The notes below the pieces were generated by a model. It made no database searches. It saw only the letters and a list, made by a program, of their open reading frames with translations, and was not told where the DNA came from. This document shows positions 1-12,239 of a stretch of 64,000 nucleotides of DNA, piece after piece. The stretch lies in NCBI GenBank assembly GCA_028274465.1, contig CM051457.1, positions 106,639,982-106,703,981 on the forward strand, in the 5' to 3' direction. The DNA comes from Plantago ovata (taxonomy: Eukaryota; Streptophyta; Magnoliopsida; Lamiales; Plantaginaceae). The translations under genes and the position numbers were made by a program. Position 1 is the first letter of the stretch; the number at the start of each line of letters is the position of its first letter.

Positions 1-2171
1 TACCTGCCAATGATCATCATCAGCCTTCTGAGTAATACAGTCCCTCATCTTCTCCATGTTCTTGTTCAATTTGATCTTTGGAGAAGGACATATAGGACCT
101 TTCCATTTCAGTTCAGCATGATCCCGGTTTTGTTGCATTCTTCTCATCAACAATTCTCTGATCCATTCAAGCATGGTCAGAATTGGCTTCTTTCTAGCCT
201 TCAATATCATCTTATTGAAGGACTCACAGTTGTTATTCATTGTTTGATCACACCTTGGATAGGTATCAAAGTAGCTCTTAGTCCATCCCTTAGGATCTTT
301 TGCAGCCAACCATGCATGAGCTTTTTCACCAAGTTCCTTAATCTTGTTCATGCACCTGTTGAATTGACCAACTGTTGTAGCATTTGATGCATTATACATT
401 GCATACTTGAATGAATCACCCCTAAAACCAGCTGACCAAAAGTTCTTAAGCAAATGCCTAACACAAAACCTGTGTCTAGCTTGGGGAAACACCTCAACAA
501 CTCCCTTGATCAATCCCTTTTGTTTGTCAGACACGATGGTGATCTTGCTAGTGTCCACAATGTTCAAATCAGATTTTAAGAGACCTAGAAACCAGCTCCA
601 AGTCTCACCAGTCTCTGCAGCAACAACACAATAGGCTAAAGGGAAGAGTTTGTCATTAGGATCAACATAGACAGCTGTGAGCAAAACACCCTCATGAGGG
701 CCCTTGAGATGACAACCATCCACCCCAATTAGAGGCCTACACCCAAGCATGAAACCTTCCTTAAGTGCCTTAAAGCACACATAGAAACACTTGAACTCAT
801 TGGTGACCCTATCAATGTCACAAATCACAGTAGAACCTGGATTGGCCCTCCTAAGCTCCTCTGCATAATCCCATAGCATGGCATACTGTGCATCAGGATC
901 TCCTTCCAGAATGGCTAGTGCTTTCTTCTTTGCCCTATAGGCTTGATGTTCAGAAATAGCCAAACCAATTTCCTCCTGCACCTCTAGTACAAATGCCTTA
1001 GTAGACCTTTCAGGATCAATCTTGAACTTTGCAAGGAACATGTTAGCTAGGAAGGTGCTTCTTGCATTGCTAACATTCTGAGTCATGGCACAAGTGTGAT
1101 CAGGCTCATATGTGTGAACCTTAAAGCCTTCTTCATCTTTCATCTTATGAACCCTCAATCTCCACTCACATTCATCATCTTCAACACACTTAGCCCACAT
1201 CCTCCTCTTATCATTCTTGTCAATCTTCAGATTTCTCATTGTTCTAACTGCATGAGCATGGACAGCCACCCTAAAATCCTCCTTGTTCTTAAAAATCATA
1301 TTAAGAGCAAACTTAGGGTCATAGTTCCTATTCCCCTTATGACTCAACTTGCTAGGTCTACCCTTGGCCCTCTCCCCAATTTCTTCATCAGAGTCCAACT
1401 CAGAGTCAAACTCATCTGAGCTATTGCCTACCACATCAGATTCATCACTTCCACTGTCATAGTCCTCCTCCACAACCTTAGCCTTCCCTTTGTCCTTGAA
1501 ACCACCAGCCTTGTCACCACCAAACTTGTAACGACCAGTTTTGTCCTTGACACCACCATCCATCACAACTCCCTCAATGAAAATTGGCACTTCTCTAGCA
1601 TCATACATTTCTGCACCATATGCCATAGCTTCAGTATCATCTACTACTTCAACAAACATGCCCTTGCGGTACACATGAAACCTCCTCACAGGTCCAACCT
1701 TGCAAGAATCTGCAACCTCATTTAACCTATCCATACACAGCTCCTCAACACGCACATAGTCTAGTTTCATAAGCTTACCCTCCACATACTTTTGTTTTCC
1801 AGCAGAATTAGTCACAATCTTGCCTCCAAATTGCACACACAAAGTAACATCACTACTTTCTTCATCTGTTCAACAAAAGATGCAATTTTTATGCATTATC
1901 ACACACATATTTCAGAGAACTAACCTAATAAACCATAACTACCCTAATAATACAATATAAAACAGAACATGGAACAGTACACAATGCATAACACATGCAA
2001 ATTCAATTATTTAAGTCCTTAAACAGACATAATCAGGGAAAAAATATGCTAATCTATATTTTATAACAATTTCACATATTACAATGGCATTAACATTAAA
2101 AAAGTTTGTGTGTAAAGCTTACCATAAGGAGGATGTGGCATGAAAAGCTCATCAAATGCTCTTTGAGTCAT
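1..2171 (-). CDS. MULE (MuDR-type) transposase, 3' end beyond window
   Basis: Transposase of a Mutator-like element, which cuts and re-inserts its own DNA. Two exons read in frame: exon 1 at 2171-2123 (start MTQRAFDELF) and exon 2 from 1865 to the window edge, with a 257 bp GT/AG intron. Exon 2 begins with a PB1-like N-terminal region, then an acidic linker, then the MuDR DNA-binding region (C..W..R.H... and a YEPDHTC motif near 1100). The MULE catalytic core follows: a DGCHLKGPHEG motif near 690-720, SDKQKG near 520-535 with a following RHRFCVRHL, and NNCESFNK near 215-235, so the D, D and E positions are all present. No stop or frameshift was seen in the part shown. The C-terminal zinc knuckle would lie outside. 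The gene may be functional, but neither terminus could be confirmed. Confidence 0.88.
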
Positions 2172-3838
2172 CCTTTTGTGGTCCAAGAAGATTCTATGAT
2201 GAAATCAATGAAGTGAAGAATTTTTATTTCTTTCGATGGACAGGGAATATGTCTTGGCGGCTGAGTAAATGCAAAGGAGTAAATGTTGTGTTGTGATTTT
2301 ACTAGGGTTGAAACACTTGGTAGGTTAATATTGGAGGGAACTATTCCCATTTTCCCGCCTGTACACAGCGGCAAGCAAAGGTGGTGAAGTTCCGGCTTAT
2401 GTGGACATGTTATGGTGACTGGACGGGCGAACTAAGAGTATACGGTCGAATTAGTCGACTTTGGACGTTTATACGGCGCTCTATACCAGTTCGGGGATGC
2501 AATTCGCAGAATTCGCCAGTCAGAGGACCATTTTCGCGGAGGACCAAGACATGGGGTACCAAAACTGCAATTTCCCGGTACGCATCCGATTCTTTATTTA
2601 ACTATATATATCCCGAACTGTATTCCAGCCAGAATTTCGCAAGGACAAGTATCAAGAGGTACCAAAATTTTGATCTGAAACTGCATCGCTAGTTTTAAGC
2701 TCACTAGTCACTTTGTTGAGGTTCAACTAAACGCTGATGAGACAACTAGGCTTGCTGATGAACTGATTTTAACTTCTTTAGCTCTGGGTGTTACTGATCT
2801 CCACGCGCGTAGATTATGTGTGAAGAAGCTACCGTAGATTTAGTCCTTATATTTGTTCTTAATACACAAGGATGGAAAGCATCTGAACAAGAACAAACAT
2901 CTTGAACTAAAATTAAGATATTTATGTATCAAAAATAATTAACATGCACGGATTTGGTCATCTGGAGTTCTGGACTACGTACATTGTTACAAAGTAGAAT
3001 CAGAGTTGAAAGGATTTGAAACACCGACCTTGACAAAGGTGAAAGACTTCAACACATGTATATTACCATTTACGTACCACTTCATCACTATTATTTTAAA
3101 AAACTTTAGGCACGAACACACTATATATAAAATTACTAAAATTTTTGGGGCATCCAAATTTATAAGGCCCATGCGTGAGCCGCCCTGAGTTGGCATCGTT
3201 AACCGGCGCATTTCTATCAACGTGAGACTCTCCTAGTGGCTAGGGAGGCCTTCATTTCTGCATCATGCCCAAATATTTTTGCCGAAATTCTACCACCAAC
3301 AAACAGGTAGTAGATATAATTAGTTAAAATTAAATTTAAGCTGGGTAAAATTAAGTGATAAATTAGTTAAAGGAAATAGTACATGTTAAGAAGCAAAGGA
3401 AATAGTACAGAATATATTAAGAAGCAACTGATGTAGATCGAGTAATTACCTCCTATTCTACGGAATCAAAATTTTCATCCCTTTCGAGTGTCGATTTTGT
3501 TGACCATATATCTCTTCCACATACTGTATTAATTGTAGCAACAATTTACAATCGATTTTCTAGTGTACATATGAAGAAGAAGAAGATCAATTGAACAAAA
3601 TAATTAATCCAAACTTGAAGTCATTTTTCTGGAAAAATTATGTTGTGTTTGAGAGGAAGTTAAAAATGAATACAATAATTGCACATTCTAATAATAATGA
3701 ATGCAATGTGAAGGTGTTTTTATAGACGGTATGGCTGCACTTTATTTGTGTACTAGTGTTAAATGATTTTGTTATGGTAAAAAAAATTGGAATCTACAGC
3801 TAGCTAGTAGTTACCATTCAATGGTCCATGGCATATAC
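2172..3838. other. 5' flank of the MULE gene and AT-rich spacer
   Basis: No gene seen. The stretch 2380-2700 is less AT-rich than its surroundings, and its open frame (103 codons) resembles no protein. Its GGGGTACCAAAACTGCAATT tract (2554-2573) has the look of a MULE terminal region, but the partner terminus is not in the window. The rest is AT-rich sequence. Confidence 0.3.
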
Positions 3839-3962
3839 AGGCTGTTTGGGTTTGAATCAGACTTTGGTATTTTGTTATTTCAAAATGTTGGACCTCTTGG
3901 GTCTCAACTAGCTTTTGTTAATTAACAAAAGACACAACCCCAGTTACTATTACCCATTTCCA
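3839..3962 (+). repeat. left terminal inverted repeat
   Basis: Pairs with 5813-5936 on the other strand. Within it TTTTGTTAATTAACAAAA is itself palindromic. Confidence 0.75.
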
Positions 3963-4884
3963 AAACTCCTTTCTCTCTCTAGCCTGCCATTTCAGTCTCT
4001 TGTCTCTCTCCCTTCTCTGATCTTCACCGACTTATCCATGTCCACCGGAAAAGAAATCCGGCCAAATCTCCATCGTTAGTCCACCCACGACGAAACCAAA
4101 CACACCATTAGACTCCCCTCGTCCCGATCTACAATCCTATCGGGACCAAATCTCAAAACGGTTGACTTCCCAAATCGATGGTCGGCGCGTGGAGCTTTCC
4201 GGCGGCGCGTTCGTCTACCTTGGAGAGGCCATGACCGACCCGTGGTGGATACATGGAAGTACGGTGACGAAAATGGAGTTTGAGTTTGAACTCGCCTTTG
4301 GTATTTTGTTATTCTCGATAGTCGGTGTTGTTGGGTCTCGATTGACTTCGTTTTTGTCAATAATTTTGTGGTGGACTAGAGATTTTCCGGGCTCCTTCAC
4401 CGGTACGTTTATTCTCCTTTTTAATGCTCTAGCTTTTGATTGTTCGAAGTTGAATTTTTTTTCCGAGATTTAGTGTTCTGTAGAAATTTAAACCGTGGAT
4501 AGATTTTTTCTGCTCTTGACTTATCTGCGACTTGAGATTTGGACTATTGGTTTATCTGCGACTTGAGATTTGGACTATTGCTTAATTCTGCTCTTGATTT
4601 TTTCGGCTCTTGATTTATCTGCGACTTGATTTAAACTGATGGGATTTGAATTGCTGAAACATTAAATGTACTTGAATTTGTTGAGCTTGACAATTAGTCA
4701 GTGCAGGTATAACACTTTGTTTGGTTTGGTGGATATTAAATTTCATTAGGGAAGTACCTTTGATTGGGGAAATTTTTTTGGTTACAATTGTTCTACTCAC
4801 GCTGTTGATTCTGTTTGAGTAACTTGTTTAAATTTGTCGTATGTTTGGCTTCGATTGATTAACTAATTCCAACTTGTAATTTGA

Positions 4885-6530
4885 TAAATGAGGAATGAGG
4901 AGGCTAGAGAGAGAGACGGGTGATGGAGGTTTATGGAGTTGCCGGAGCTTCTTCCTAGGCAACTCGTTCAACCACAGTTTGGCACATTATATTAAAGGTG
5001 ATGGACTGATAGCCTTGGTTTGATTTTTTAAACTTATGGTATGGCTTTATTGTTCAAATTGTAACACTCATAAAAGGTGCATTGGATTGATCAAACGGCA
5101 GGGGTATATGCGTGACGTATCTTGGCGTGGCTCGACATTCGTTCCGGTTGAGCAGCCATGGCGTTGCGGCCTTCTTCGGTATGATGTGCCCGATTTTAAC
5201 ATAGACCCAAACTGTCGGTTATAAAAATTAAAAAATTATAACATATGCATGCATTATCATGGCGTGCTGCCTTATTGTAGTAGGAAATAGGAACGTTGAC
5301 GGTGATGATTGCATGCATTTCCAAACGACGGCTGTATCGTACTATTATGAAATGAGCTACCCCGTATCTTGGCGAGGCGTTTACTAACGCAGCCATGGCG
5401 GACGCCTTTGTTATTTTAGTTCGATCATCCAATTCTGAGTTTCATTGATAAAAATCTGAGCCAACTTTGGATTCTATTATGTTATGTTTAGATTGTTTTT
5501 CTACTTTTGCTGTTTGGTTTGCATGCTTTGTATTTGGTGCCTTGTGATACATGCCGAAAATCTGAAAATCTGAGCCAACTTGCATTCTCTATTCATGAAA
5601 GACCGCTTTGTCATGTTTGGTGGAGGGGTGACAGCCTTTCCTTTAGTTTGTGGTAGGGTTGTGGCATGTGGCATGGACTATTCATTAGTATAATTGCCAT
5701 TACAAGACAATTTTTTTAAAATAAAGTTACATCATGCTTTTGTGAATGAGTAATGACTCCTCAAGTTGCTACACTATGCATGTCATTCTTGTTTCCCATT
5801 ACAAGACAATTTGGAAATGGGTAATAGTAACTCGGGTTGTGTCTTTTGTTAATTAACAAAAGCTAGTTCAGACCCAAGAGGCCCAACATTTTGAAATAAC
5901 AAAATACCAAAGGCTGATTCAAACCCAAACAGCCTGCTGATGTCTGCTTTTATTTTTTGTGGACACTGATTAGGCCAGAGAGGGAGTTGTGGAGTTGCCG
6001 GAATGTCTTCCTTGGCAGCTCTTGAGCCACATTACGGCACATTGTACTCAAAGGTGATGGACTCGTGACAATGCTCTCAGTTTTAGTGCATGGCAGTATT
6101 TAATTTTGGATGCTTATACTATCTGTACCTCTCTTGCATGTGATTAACAGGGTTATATCAGCGTCGTATCTTGGCGTGGCTCAACTGTCGTTCCAGTCGA
6201 GCAGCCATGGCGTTGCTGCCTTTGCACGGTATGATGTGTTCGGTTTTAACAAAAGCAGACCCAAACAGGCTAGTCAGAAAAGGTTTAACATATGCATGCA
6301 TTATAATATGCATTATCATGTCATTTTGCATTATTGTAGTGGGAAAATGGAACGTTGGCGATGATGATTGCATGCATGGGTTATAAACGACGGTTGAGTA
6401 GTACAATTAGCATATGAGCTACACCGTATCTTGGCGAGGCGATTTCTATCGCAGCCATGGCGGATGCCTTTGTTAGTTTTGTACAGCCATCCATTTCTGA
6501 GTTTTATTGATAAAAATCTGAGCCAACTTG
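4885..6530 (+). repeat. diverged direct repeat, period about 1.06 kb
   Basis: The segment about 4885-5490 recurs at about 5960-6530. Both copies contain TGGAGTTGCCGGA, then AAAGGTGATGGACT, then two modules of GTATCTTGGCG..GGC followed by GCAGCCATGGCG. The modules lie at 5117-5163, 5364-5400, 6166-6212 and 6426-6462. The first copy lies inside the 3839-5936 element and the second starts just outside its right end. This suggests one inverted-repeat element nested in, or duplicated within, a larger one. Confidence 0.65.
5813..5936 (-). repeat. right terminal inverted repeat
   Basis: Reverse complement of 3839-3962 with only about four differences, so the element is fairly young or the ends have been kept alike. 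Confidence 0.75.
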
Positions 6531-7942
6531 CATTCTAAACTGTTATTTCTATACTGATGAATTTTCCTTTGTTTTATTTTTCACAACTTGCATTGTAGAG
6601 TAGTTGCCTTGTCAATATATCTGACCTAACTTGTCATATTGGGTTGAGGTGTGCCACATTCTACTTTAGTTTGTGGTAGGGATGTTGGGATTTTGCATGT
6701 CATTTGTCATTACATGCAAATTTTTCAAAAATATTTACTTCATTTACTTCATTGGAAATGACTACTCATGTTGGGACATGAGTGTCTATTGTCATTCATG
6801 TTTCCCAACATCAAACCATTATCACACTTTTGACCAAATTTTTAATTCCCATTTTGGCACTTAGCTTCAAATAGGGACACAACTACAACTTCCAAAGCAT
6901 CCTTTCCTTACTATAAATGTGCATCCTTCACTTTCATTTCCTTTCACCTAAAACACACAAGAAACACTACTTTACTACTATCCTCCCCTACCTCTTTTGC
7001 AAACAACCGACACCCCCCCACTCCCACGAGAATTTTCTTTTAACGTTAAGGTGCACATTTCATTACCTTCATAGAGTAATTAGCTTCATTACATGCATTT
7101 GAGTTGCTATATCTACTTGGTGCTTTATTACATGTCTTTAGTTACATGCAATTGAGTTGTTATGTCTATTTCGTTCTTCATCACATGTCTTTTTAATGTG
7201 TAACTTATTAGCAATTTAGCGTTATGTTTACGAGCATCCCATCATACACTCTCATTCCAGCATATAAAAAAGCACGTAAAATGAAAGAAATTGGTTCTAG
7301 GCTGTTTGGGTTTACTATTCTTAAACCGGCTACATTATATTCTGCTATGCTTCCGTTCTCATGCACTGAAGGAAATCAGTGGATACACTCGAAAGCTGCC
7401 ACTGTTTGCTCCTTATATACCAATTTGGAGAATTTAATTTATTTTTTTTGTTAAGGAAACCATTACTGTCTTAAACATGTACTTGCTATTAATATTATTT
7501 TGTAATTCTATACTTGTATGGTTATTTCACATATCGTACAATCGTTTGGTGTACTTTGTAATTGCGAACAATTCAAACTTTCTATTATATTTGCATATGT
7601 GGATGTCTATATAATGCGCGTAAACGTATGTAAGGTTTAAAGGTACCTTGATAAAACCGGGACGTAAAGCTACCAAAGATAATTCATTATCTGAGTTATA
7701 TTATACAAAATGCATAACTCAAAAGGCAGTTTATAATAAGACACCTCGTAGTAGGCAAACTATTTTTTTTTAATTATCTCTACCCTCTGAAAGTTAACAA
7801 AAAACCATTTCAACACGATCTGAGCTTTATAAAATTTTTTAAAGTTTTCCGAAAAATGGATGCAGATTTGAACAGCAGAACTTAGTCATTCGAACACCAT
7901 CTAATCATTATGTTGGTATGTTAATAATTCCTTGTGCAGTGA
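6531..7942 (+). other. AT-rich region with possible promoter for the Myb-like ORF
   Basis: No coding gene seen. A TATA-like CTATAAATG at about 6911 is followed by a CT/AC-rich leader-like stretch. The ORF at 7943 sits directly after a splice-acceptor-like TTGTGCAG, so this could be the leader and intron of that ORF. A partial copy of the GGCTGTTTGGGTTT terminal motif lies at about 7302. Confidence 0.3.
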
Positions 7943-8369
7943 ATGGCTACCGGATCATCCAGCTCTTCCAGTCGTAGGCCAATTTCCTGCGACCATCCTT
8001 GGACTCCTGCCACGCATAAAAGATTTATCCGCACTGTTTTAACTTTTGGTGAGAAGGGAAAGATGGTTGGTACGAGTTTTCAATGGACTACATGGAGGGA
8101 GATTCTGGCCATAATGAAAGATGGCTTACCTAAAAATGAAAACCTTCGAGTGGCTCATCTGGTTACCAGGTACAATATTATGAAATATGACTTTCAACGC
8201 GCTTCAGAAAAAACCCACAGAGCCAAGTTGGATTGTGAAGCCGAATGGTGATTTGGTCCGCCCCGCCTACTACGATGTCAATGAATGCCGTCGAGTTCCC
8301 GAGGAGATGATTTTCTTCAAGTTCCAGCAGATTGGAGACATGTTGACACTTTGTCGGAAAGATCCATAA
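7943..8369 (+). pseudogene. Myb/SANT-like DNA-binding ORF, frameshifted
   Basis: The first frame (7943-8251) opens with a Ser-rich N-terminus. A Myb/SANT-like domain follows, recognisable by HPWTPATHKRFI, a central W..W region and a RYNIMKYDF helix. About 8190-8200 the similarity passes to the next frame (8187-8369), with W.V..NGDLVRPAYYDVNE, which looks like the usual continuation of the domain after a 1-base shift. Such domains occur in plant transcription factors and as the second protein of PIF/Harbinger transposons. A matching terminal repeat lies 570 bp downstream, so transposon origin is plausible. Family assignment is tentative. Confidence 0.42.
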
Positions 8370-8935
8370 TGGAACGGAGCCTAGCACAAAAGGCAACATA
8401 ATTCCCGTTCCGTAATGCTAAGCAATTTCCTTACGTAATAATGTTGAAAAGCTCCAATAACATGCGCTACTTCAATATGTAACCGCAACTAAAGGGTTCA
8501 GTGTGAACCCGTATTATTATTTATGAACATGTGTGACTGTTACTTTGCCTTATCGTAATGAACTTTGCATTAACGAATTTCCAATTATATGTTTCTAATA
8601 TCATTTTGCTATTTTATTTTATTAATTTCAATCCGTATTTGTTGCAAAATGTCGCTGTTTGTTTTAAAAGAAAAAAAAAACGGAAAAAAAAAAATTACGT
8701 TTTTTTTTTTAATGTAGATTACATTATTCAGATTTTTTTATTTATAATAAACCAATTCAACTCAACAATAAATAATCCTCCCACTATTTAAACAACCCCA
8801 CACAATCCCTCACCAATCCTAATACATGACAACACATAATATCCTACTACCCTACCACTCATACTTCTTAATTCAAACCCAACAACAACATCAAAAACTA
8901 AACTAACACCTTCCTTAGTTTAGGCACTATTCCGG
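8370..8935. other. AT-rich spacer
   Basis: Long A and T runs (8668-8712). No gene or repeat family recognised. Confidence 0.5.
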
Positions 8936-8988
8936 CTTTTGTTAAATTTAACAAAATACCAAAGGCGAGTTCAAACCCAAACAACCTG
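8936..8988 (-). repeat. solo copy of the CAGGCTGTTTGG-type terminal repeat
   Basis: Reads on the minus strand as CAGGTTGTTTGGGTTTGAAC, then CGCCTTTGGTATTTTGTTAA. It matches the ends of the 3839-5936 element and even better its internal copy at 4278-4360. It is probably the right end of a larger or older element covering the Myb-like ORF. Confidence 0.5.
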
Positions 8989-10815
8989 ATAGAGTAAATG
9001 GGTGCACTTGTAAGTTGTTGGATTCAATCGAAGGACGATTCTGTTTCACATGCAAGGAAGTAGTACAAATCTAGTCACAAAGAAATATTTTACTTAAAAC
9101 TCTTTTTACTTTCTTGTTGCAAGTTAATTTCCTCCTCCAGCAGCCTTGTATGCTTGATCCCCTTGACATATTAGCAGAGGTGGAGCCGGGATTTGAAAGT
9201 GAGGTGGCGGAGTATTATAACAATAACACGTGCATTATATGTAATTTGATTAGGTTGGGTTACGAAGCTCAATATTTTAGGCACTAAATTCATCATAAAT
9301 ATGTAAATATTGTATGACTATCCAAGTAAAATGAAAGAAAATAAAGAATAGCATCACGATTAAAAAAACTCTTCGATCTAATTAAACAAACTTAATTACC
9401 TCATAAGACAAAACTCTTCCATCTATAAAAATCATACTCTACGCTCCATATTCCCAAATCATCAGTGATTGTATCGATGTCAAAACCCTTGACAATTTCT
9501 CTTTCAATATGCATTATCAAATTGCTAGAAGAAGTCATCCTCCATTGAATTCCGGGGTCTTGTTTTTACAATTTTCTATCCACACACATTGTCAGAAACT
9601 AAAACATGATTAAATTGAAGGATGTAAAAAAGGGGAGCATTCATGATAATGAAAATATAGAAATTCAAAGTCAATCAAAGTCTAGCTCTCATCACATGGA
9701 TCAAAATTGGGACAATCATCAATCATCATATGAAAATTAACAAAGATTTTAAAGATGCTACCTAATTTGCTCTCAGGCGGTGGCTGTTTTCTTCTTGTTA
9801 CATTGATTCATTATACTATGATGTTTGAATGTTTTTCTAGCTGGCAAGTAAATTTAATTAAACTCATTTTAACCTAATTCAACCACTTCAAACATATTAA
9901 AATGGGCTAAAAGTTAAAAAAAATTCTCGTATAACCCTCTTCAACTAATTAACTAGTAGAATATCTATTTTATTTATGTCAAATACACTTATTAACCTCT
10001 ATTTAATATTTGAGCAAAACGCGCGTGGAAGCAACGCACCTTGCCTGATTTTTCTCTGAATTTCCACCTTCTTCTCATTCTTCCCACTTTACCCAAATTC
10101 AGCGTCGTCTCTTTCCTATCGGGAGTCTGTAATATCCACGATTCTTCACGGAAGGCACAGAAAAGCAAATTTTACAGGAAATAATCCTATAATTCATCTT
10201 CTGTCTTATCAAGATCATTCAACAAGATATCCTTCCAGGTATGCCGTTGATATCCTATAATTCAATATCTTTTCTTTATTATTTATCTTTTCTTCTTTAT
10301 TGGTGTACAATTGAATTGAATTTTTTAGAATAAAAGGGGATTATCCTTGTTTCAGTCGACACTTCAAAAGTTCTTTTAGTTGTTGGAATTTTTTGGTTTC
10401 CTTCAGTGTTGCGGGAGCTGATTTAAATTGTTGGTGCTTTTATTGACCTCTTTGGAAACGCTAGCTAGGTTGTTTGATCTTTTGTGTTTCATGTGGCAAC
10501 TTTAGATAAGCTTGGGTACTTCAATATCCTGTTATCATGTTATGATTTTATGTTTAAAACGAACTTGACCTGAATGCCAATATCACTAAAGTTCTTGAAC
10601 TTTTAGGTGTCTAGATTGATACTCATCACTAAACACTAAGATATACAGATTTCAAGTGATTTCTTTTGGAGTTTTACATTTTACAAGTAGTTGGAGTCAT
10701 ATGATAAGTGCTGATACAAAATATAGCAGTCTCTCTTCGCCACTTCCGTTAATGTCAATGATTTGGTGGCGAACGGAGTATTGCTCCTAATTTAGAAGTT
10801 TGTAGCAGAAGCAGA
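8989..10815. other. spacer with possible non-coding exon
   Basis: Mostly AT-rich. At about 10040-10235 a CT-rich leader-like stretch ends at a donor-like CCAG/GTATGC. It could be the first exon of an old gene or retroelement, but no coding continuation was found. Confidence 0.25.
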
Positions 10816-10965
10816 AGCAGGCCATCGGACTGGCCAACGAGCTGAATGAAAAGAATGTGCATATTGCAGGGGATTGTCTAATCGTAATTAAGGCCTTGTG
10901 ATCCTCATACTGCAATCTTCAGGTGTAGGAGTTTCTTTTGGAAGACATAAGAGTGTTCAGTATGT
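10816..10965 (+). pseudogene. LINE-type RNase H relic
   Basis: A frame with two in-frame stops reads AIGLANELNEKNVHIAGDC, then VIKAL, then LLEDIRVF. This is the core pattern of the plant RNase H-like (RVT_3) domain found at the end of many LINEs: a helix, then GDC..VI, then ..EDI. Only about 45 codons remain. Confidence 0.5.
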
Positions 10966-11247
10966 TTGTAAAACACATTTGATTTTTATTCCTAGAGTAG
11001 ACATTTAGTACATGAGCGTACACAAGATTTTGTTGATCAGTTAGGGAAGCACTGAGTTCCTATTTGATTTAGCATTAAAGTAGGCCTTTGACCTTTTGCA
11101 TGGATGGATTAATATATTTGATGATTCTTTGTTTTTTTTTCCCGAGAAAATAGACTATTACACATCAACCGAAGGAAATACAAAATGTTCTTACCTTCAA
11201 GTTGAAAGTTGAAACAAGTCGCGAGAGGGATTGAATCTTATCCCTAA

Positions 11248-11544
11248 TTATAAAATTTGGACACTCGGTCCAAACACAAAGTTACTCACGTTCCGGACAT
11301 AAGTATGATAAAGCAAACCATGTGTCACGCTGAGATCCCACTGCATGCAGCACATCCTCTGCAAGCTCTTCACCCCATGTTTCGCCAAAGCATTTGTCGA
11401 TTGATTAGCTTCCCGATATATACGATACCATCGACATACCAAACTTTTGATATCCCAACAGCTGCACCAGAGCTTCCCACCTGCGGCAAGAGAGGAAAAC
11501 AAACTGAGAATCTGTTTGGATGCAAAGATGAAACCAAATACCAC
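11248..11544 (-). pseudogene. RNase H C-terminal relic of a LINE
   Basis: The minus-strand frame contains IYREANQSTNALAKHGVKS, the REAN..AD.LA motif that closes plant LINE RNase H domains. The rest of the frame has no recognisable start or catalytic part. It is on the opposite strand to the relic at 10816, so the two are probably pieces of separate or inverted insertions. Confidence 0.55.
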
Positions 11545-12239
11545 ACATACTATACCAACTTCTTAATAATTTATTCCAAAAGCAAACACAAACGATCAAA
11601 AACGGATGAGTAGTAAAATAGAGTTCGTTCAAACAACGTGTAGTAAAATAATTTGACGTAATAAGAAAAACGTTTCACACGCGTAGCGTGTGACGTTATT
11701 CCTTATGTCAAATACACTTATGTTAAATATATATCAAATCTTTATAAATTCTCTCAACTTATTTAATTATAAAATCCAACTAAAAAAATATAGTAGAGGT
11801 GGCGAAACCTAAAATTTTCATAAATATAAATATGGTATAATAAAAAAAACATTGGGGGTGGCGAATGGCAATCTCCACCCCCTGCATATTAGATGAAGCT
11901 TGGCCATTTTTTTGGGCTTTAATGCTGGACTAATTCCCAAATATCATCGGGCGAATATTCCACCGCAGGCACAGTAATTAACTTGATGTTGAACCATGGA
12001 GAGATCTGCTCATGATGCAGGATTTTCTATCACAACTTCCACCTCTACTCATGTAATCATCCACAACTCATATGAGGAATACCTAGATGTACCTGATCCA
12101 ACGAGTGCCCGCGGACGCATTCTGTATTTTTATTTTATTGTAAGGCTTTTTAGGACCTTCTTTTGTTGGGCTTAGCCCAATTGTTTTTCTGGGCAATTAG
12201 TTTAGGTTCACTATTTAAACTATCTGGTGTGGCTCTCTG
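11545..12239. other. spacer with degraded repeat sequence
   Basis: No gene. GAGGTGGCGAA at about 11796 and GGGGTGGCGAA at about 11855 look like a degraded dispersed repeat. A TATA-like CTATTTAAAC lies at about 12210. Confidence 0.25.

Larger units (their letters stand above)
3839..5936. mobile_element. 2.1 kb element with 124 bp terminal inverted repeats
   Basis: The two ends are near-identical inverted repeats starting CAGGCTGTTTGGGTTTGAAT (3839-3962 and 5813-5936), with about four mismatches. No transposase is encoded. Inside are a CT-rich leader-like stretch (3966-4030), short open frames near 4160-4470 of no known family, and a degenerate internal copy of the terminal repeat at about 4278-4360. 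I could not find a target-site duplication, so the superfamily is uncertain. The GTTTGG-type end recalls PIF/Harbinger or hAT non-autonomous elements. Confidence 0.6.

Noticed and set aside
2381-2692. 103-codon + strand frame
   Set aside because: No family resemblance. It lies in what is probably the flank or terminal region of the MULE.
4076-4473. Overlapping frames inside the 2.1 kb element as captured gene exons
   Set aside because: No recognisable protein on either strand, and an internal copy of the terminal repeat overlaps them.
5115-6462. The four GTATCTTGGCG..GCCATGGCG modules as strong hairpins
   Set aside because: When paired by hand the stems are only about five or six bases long, so they are listed as a repeated module only.
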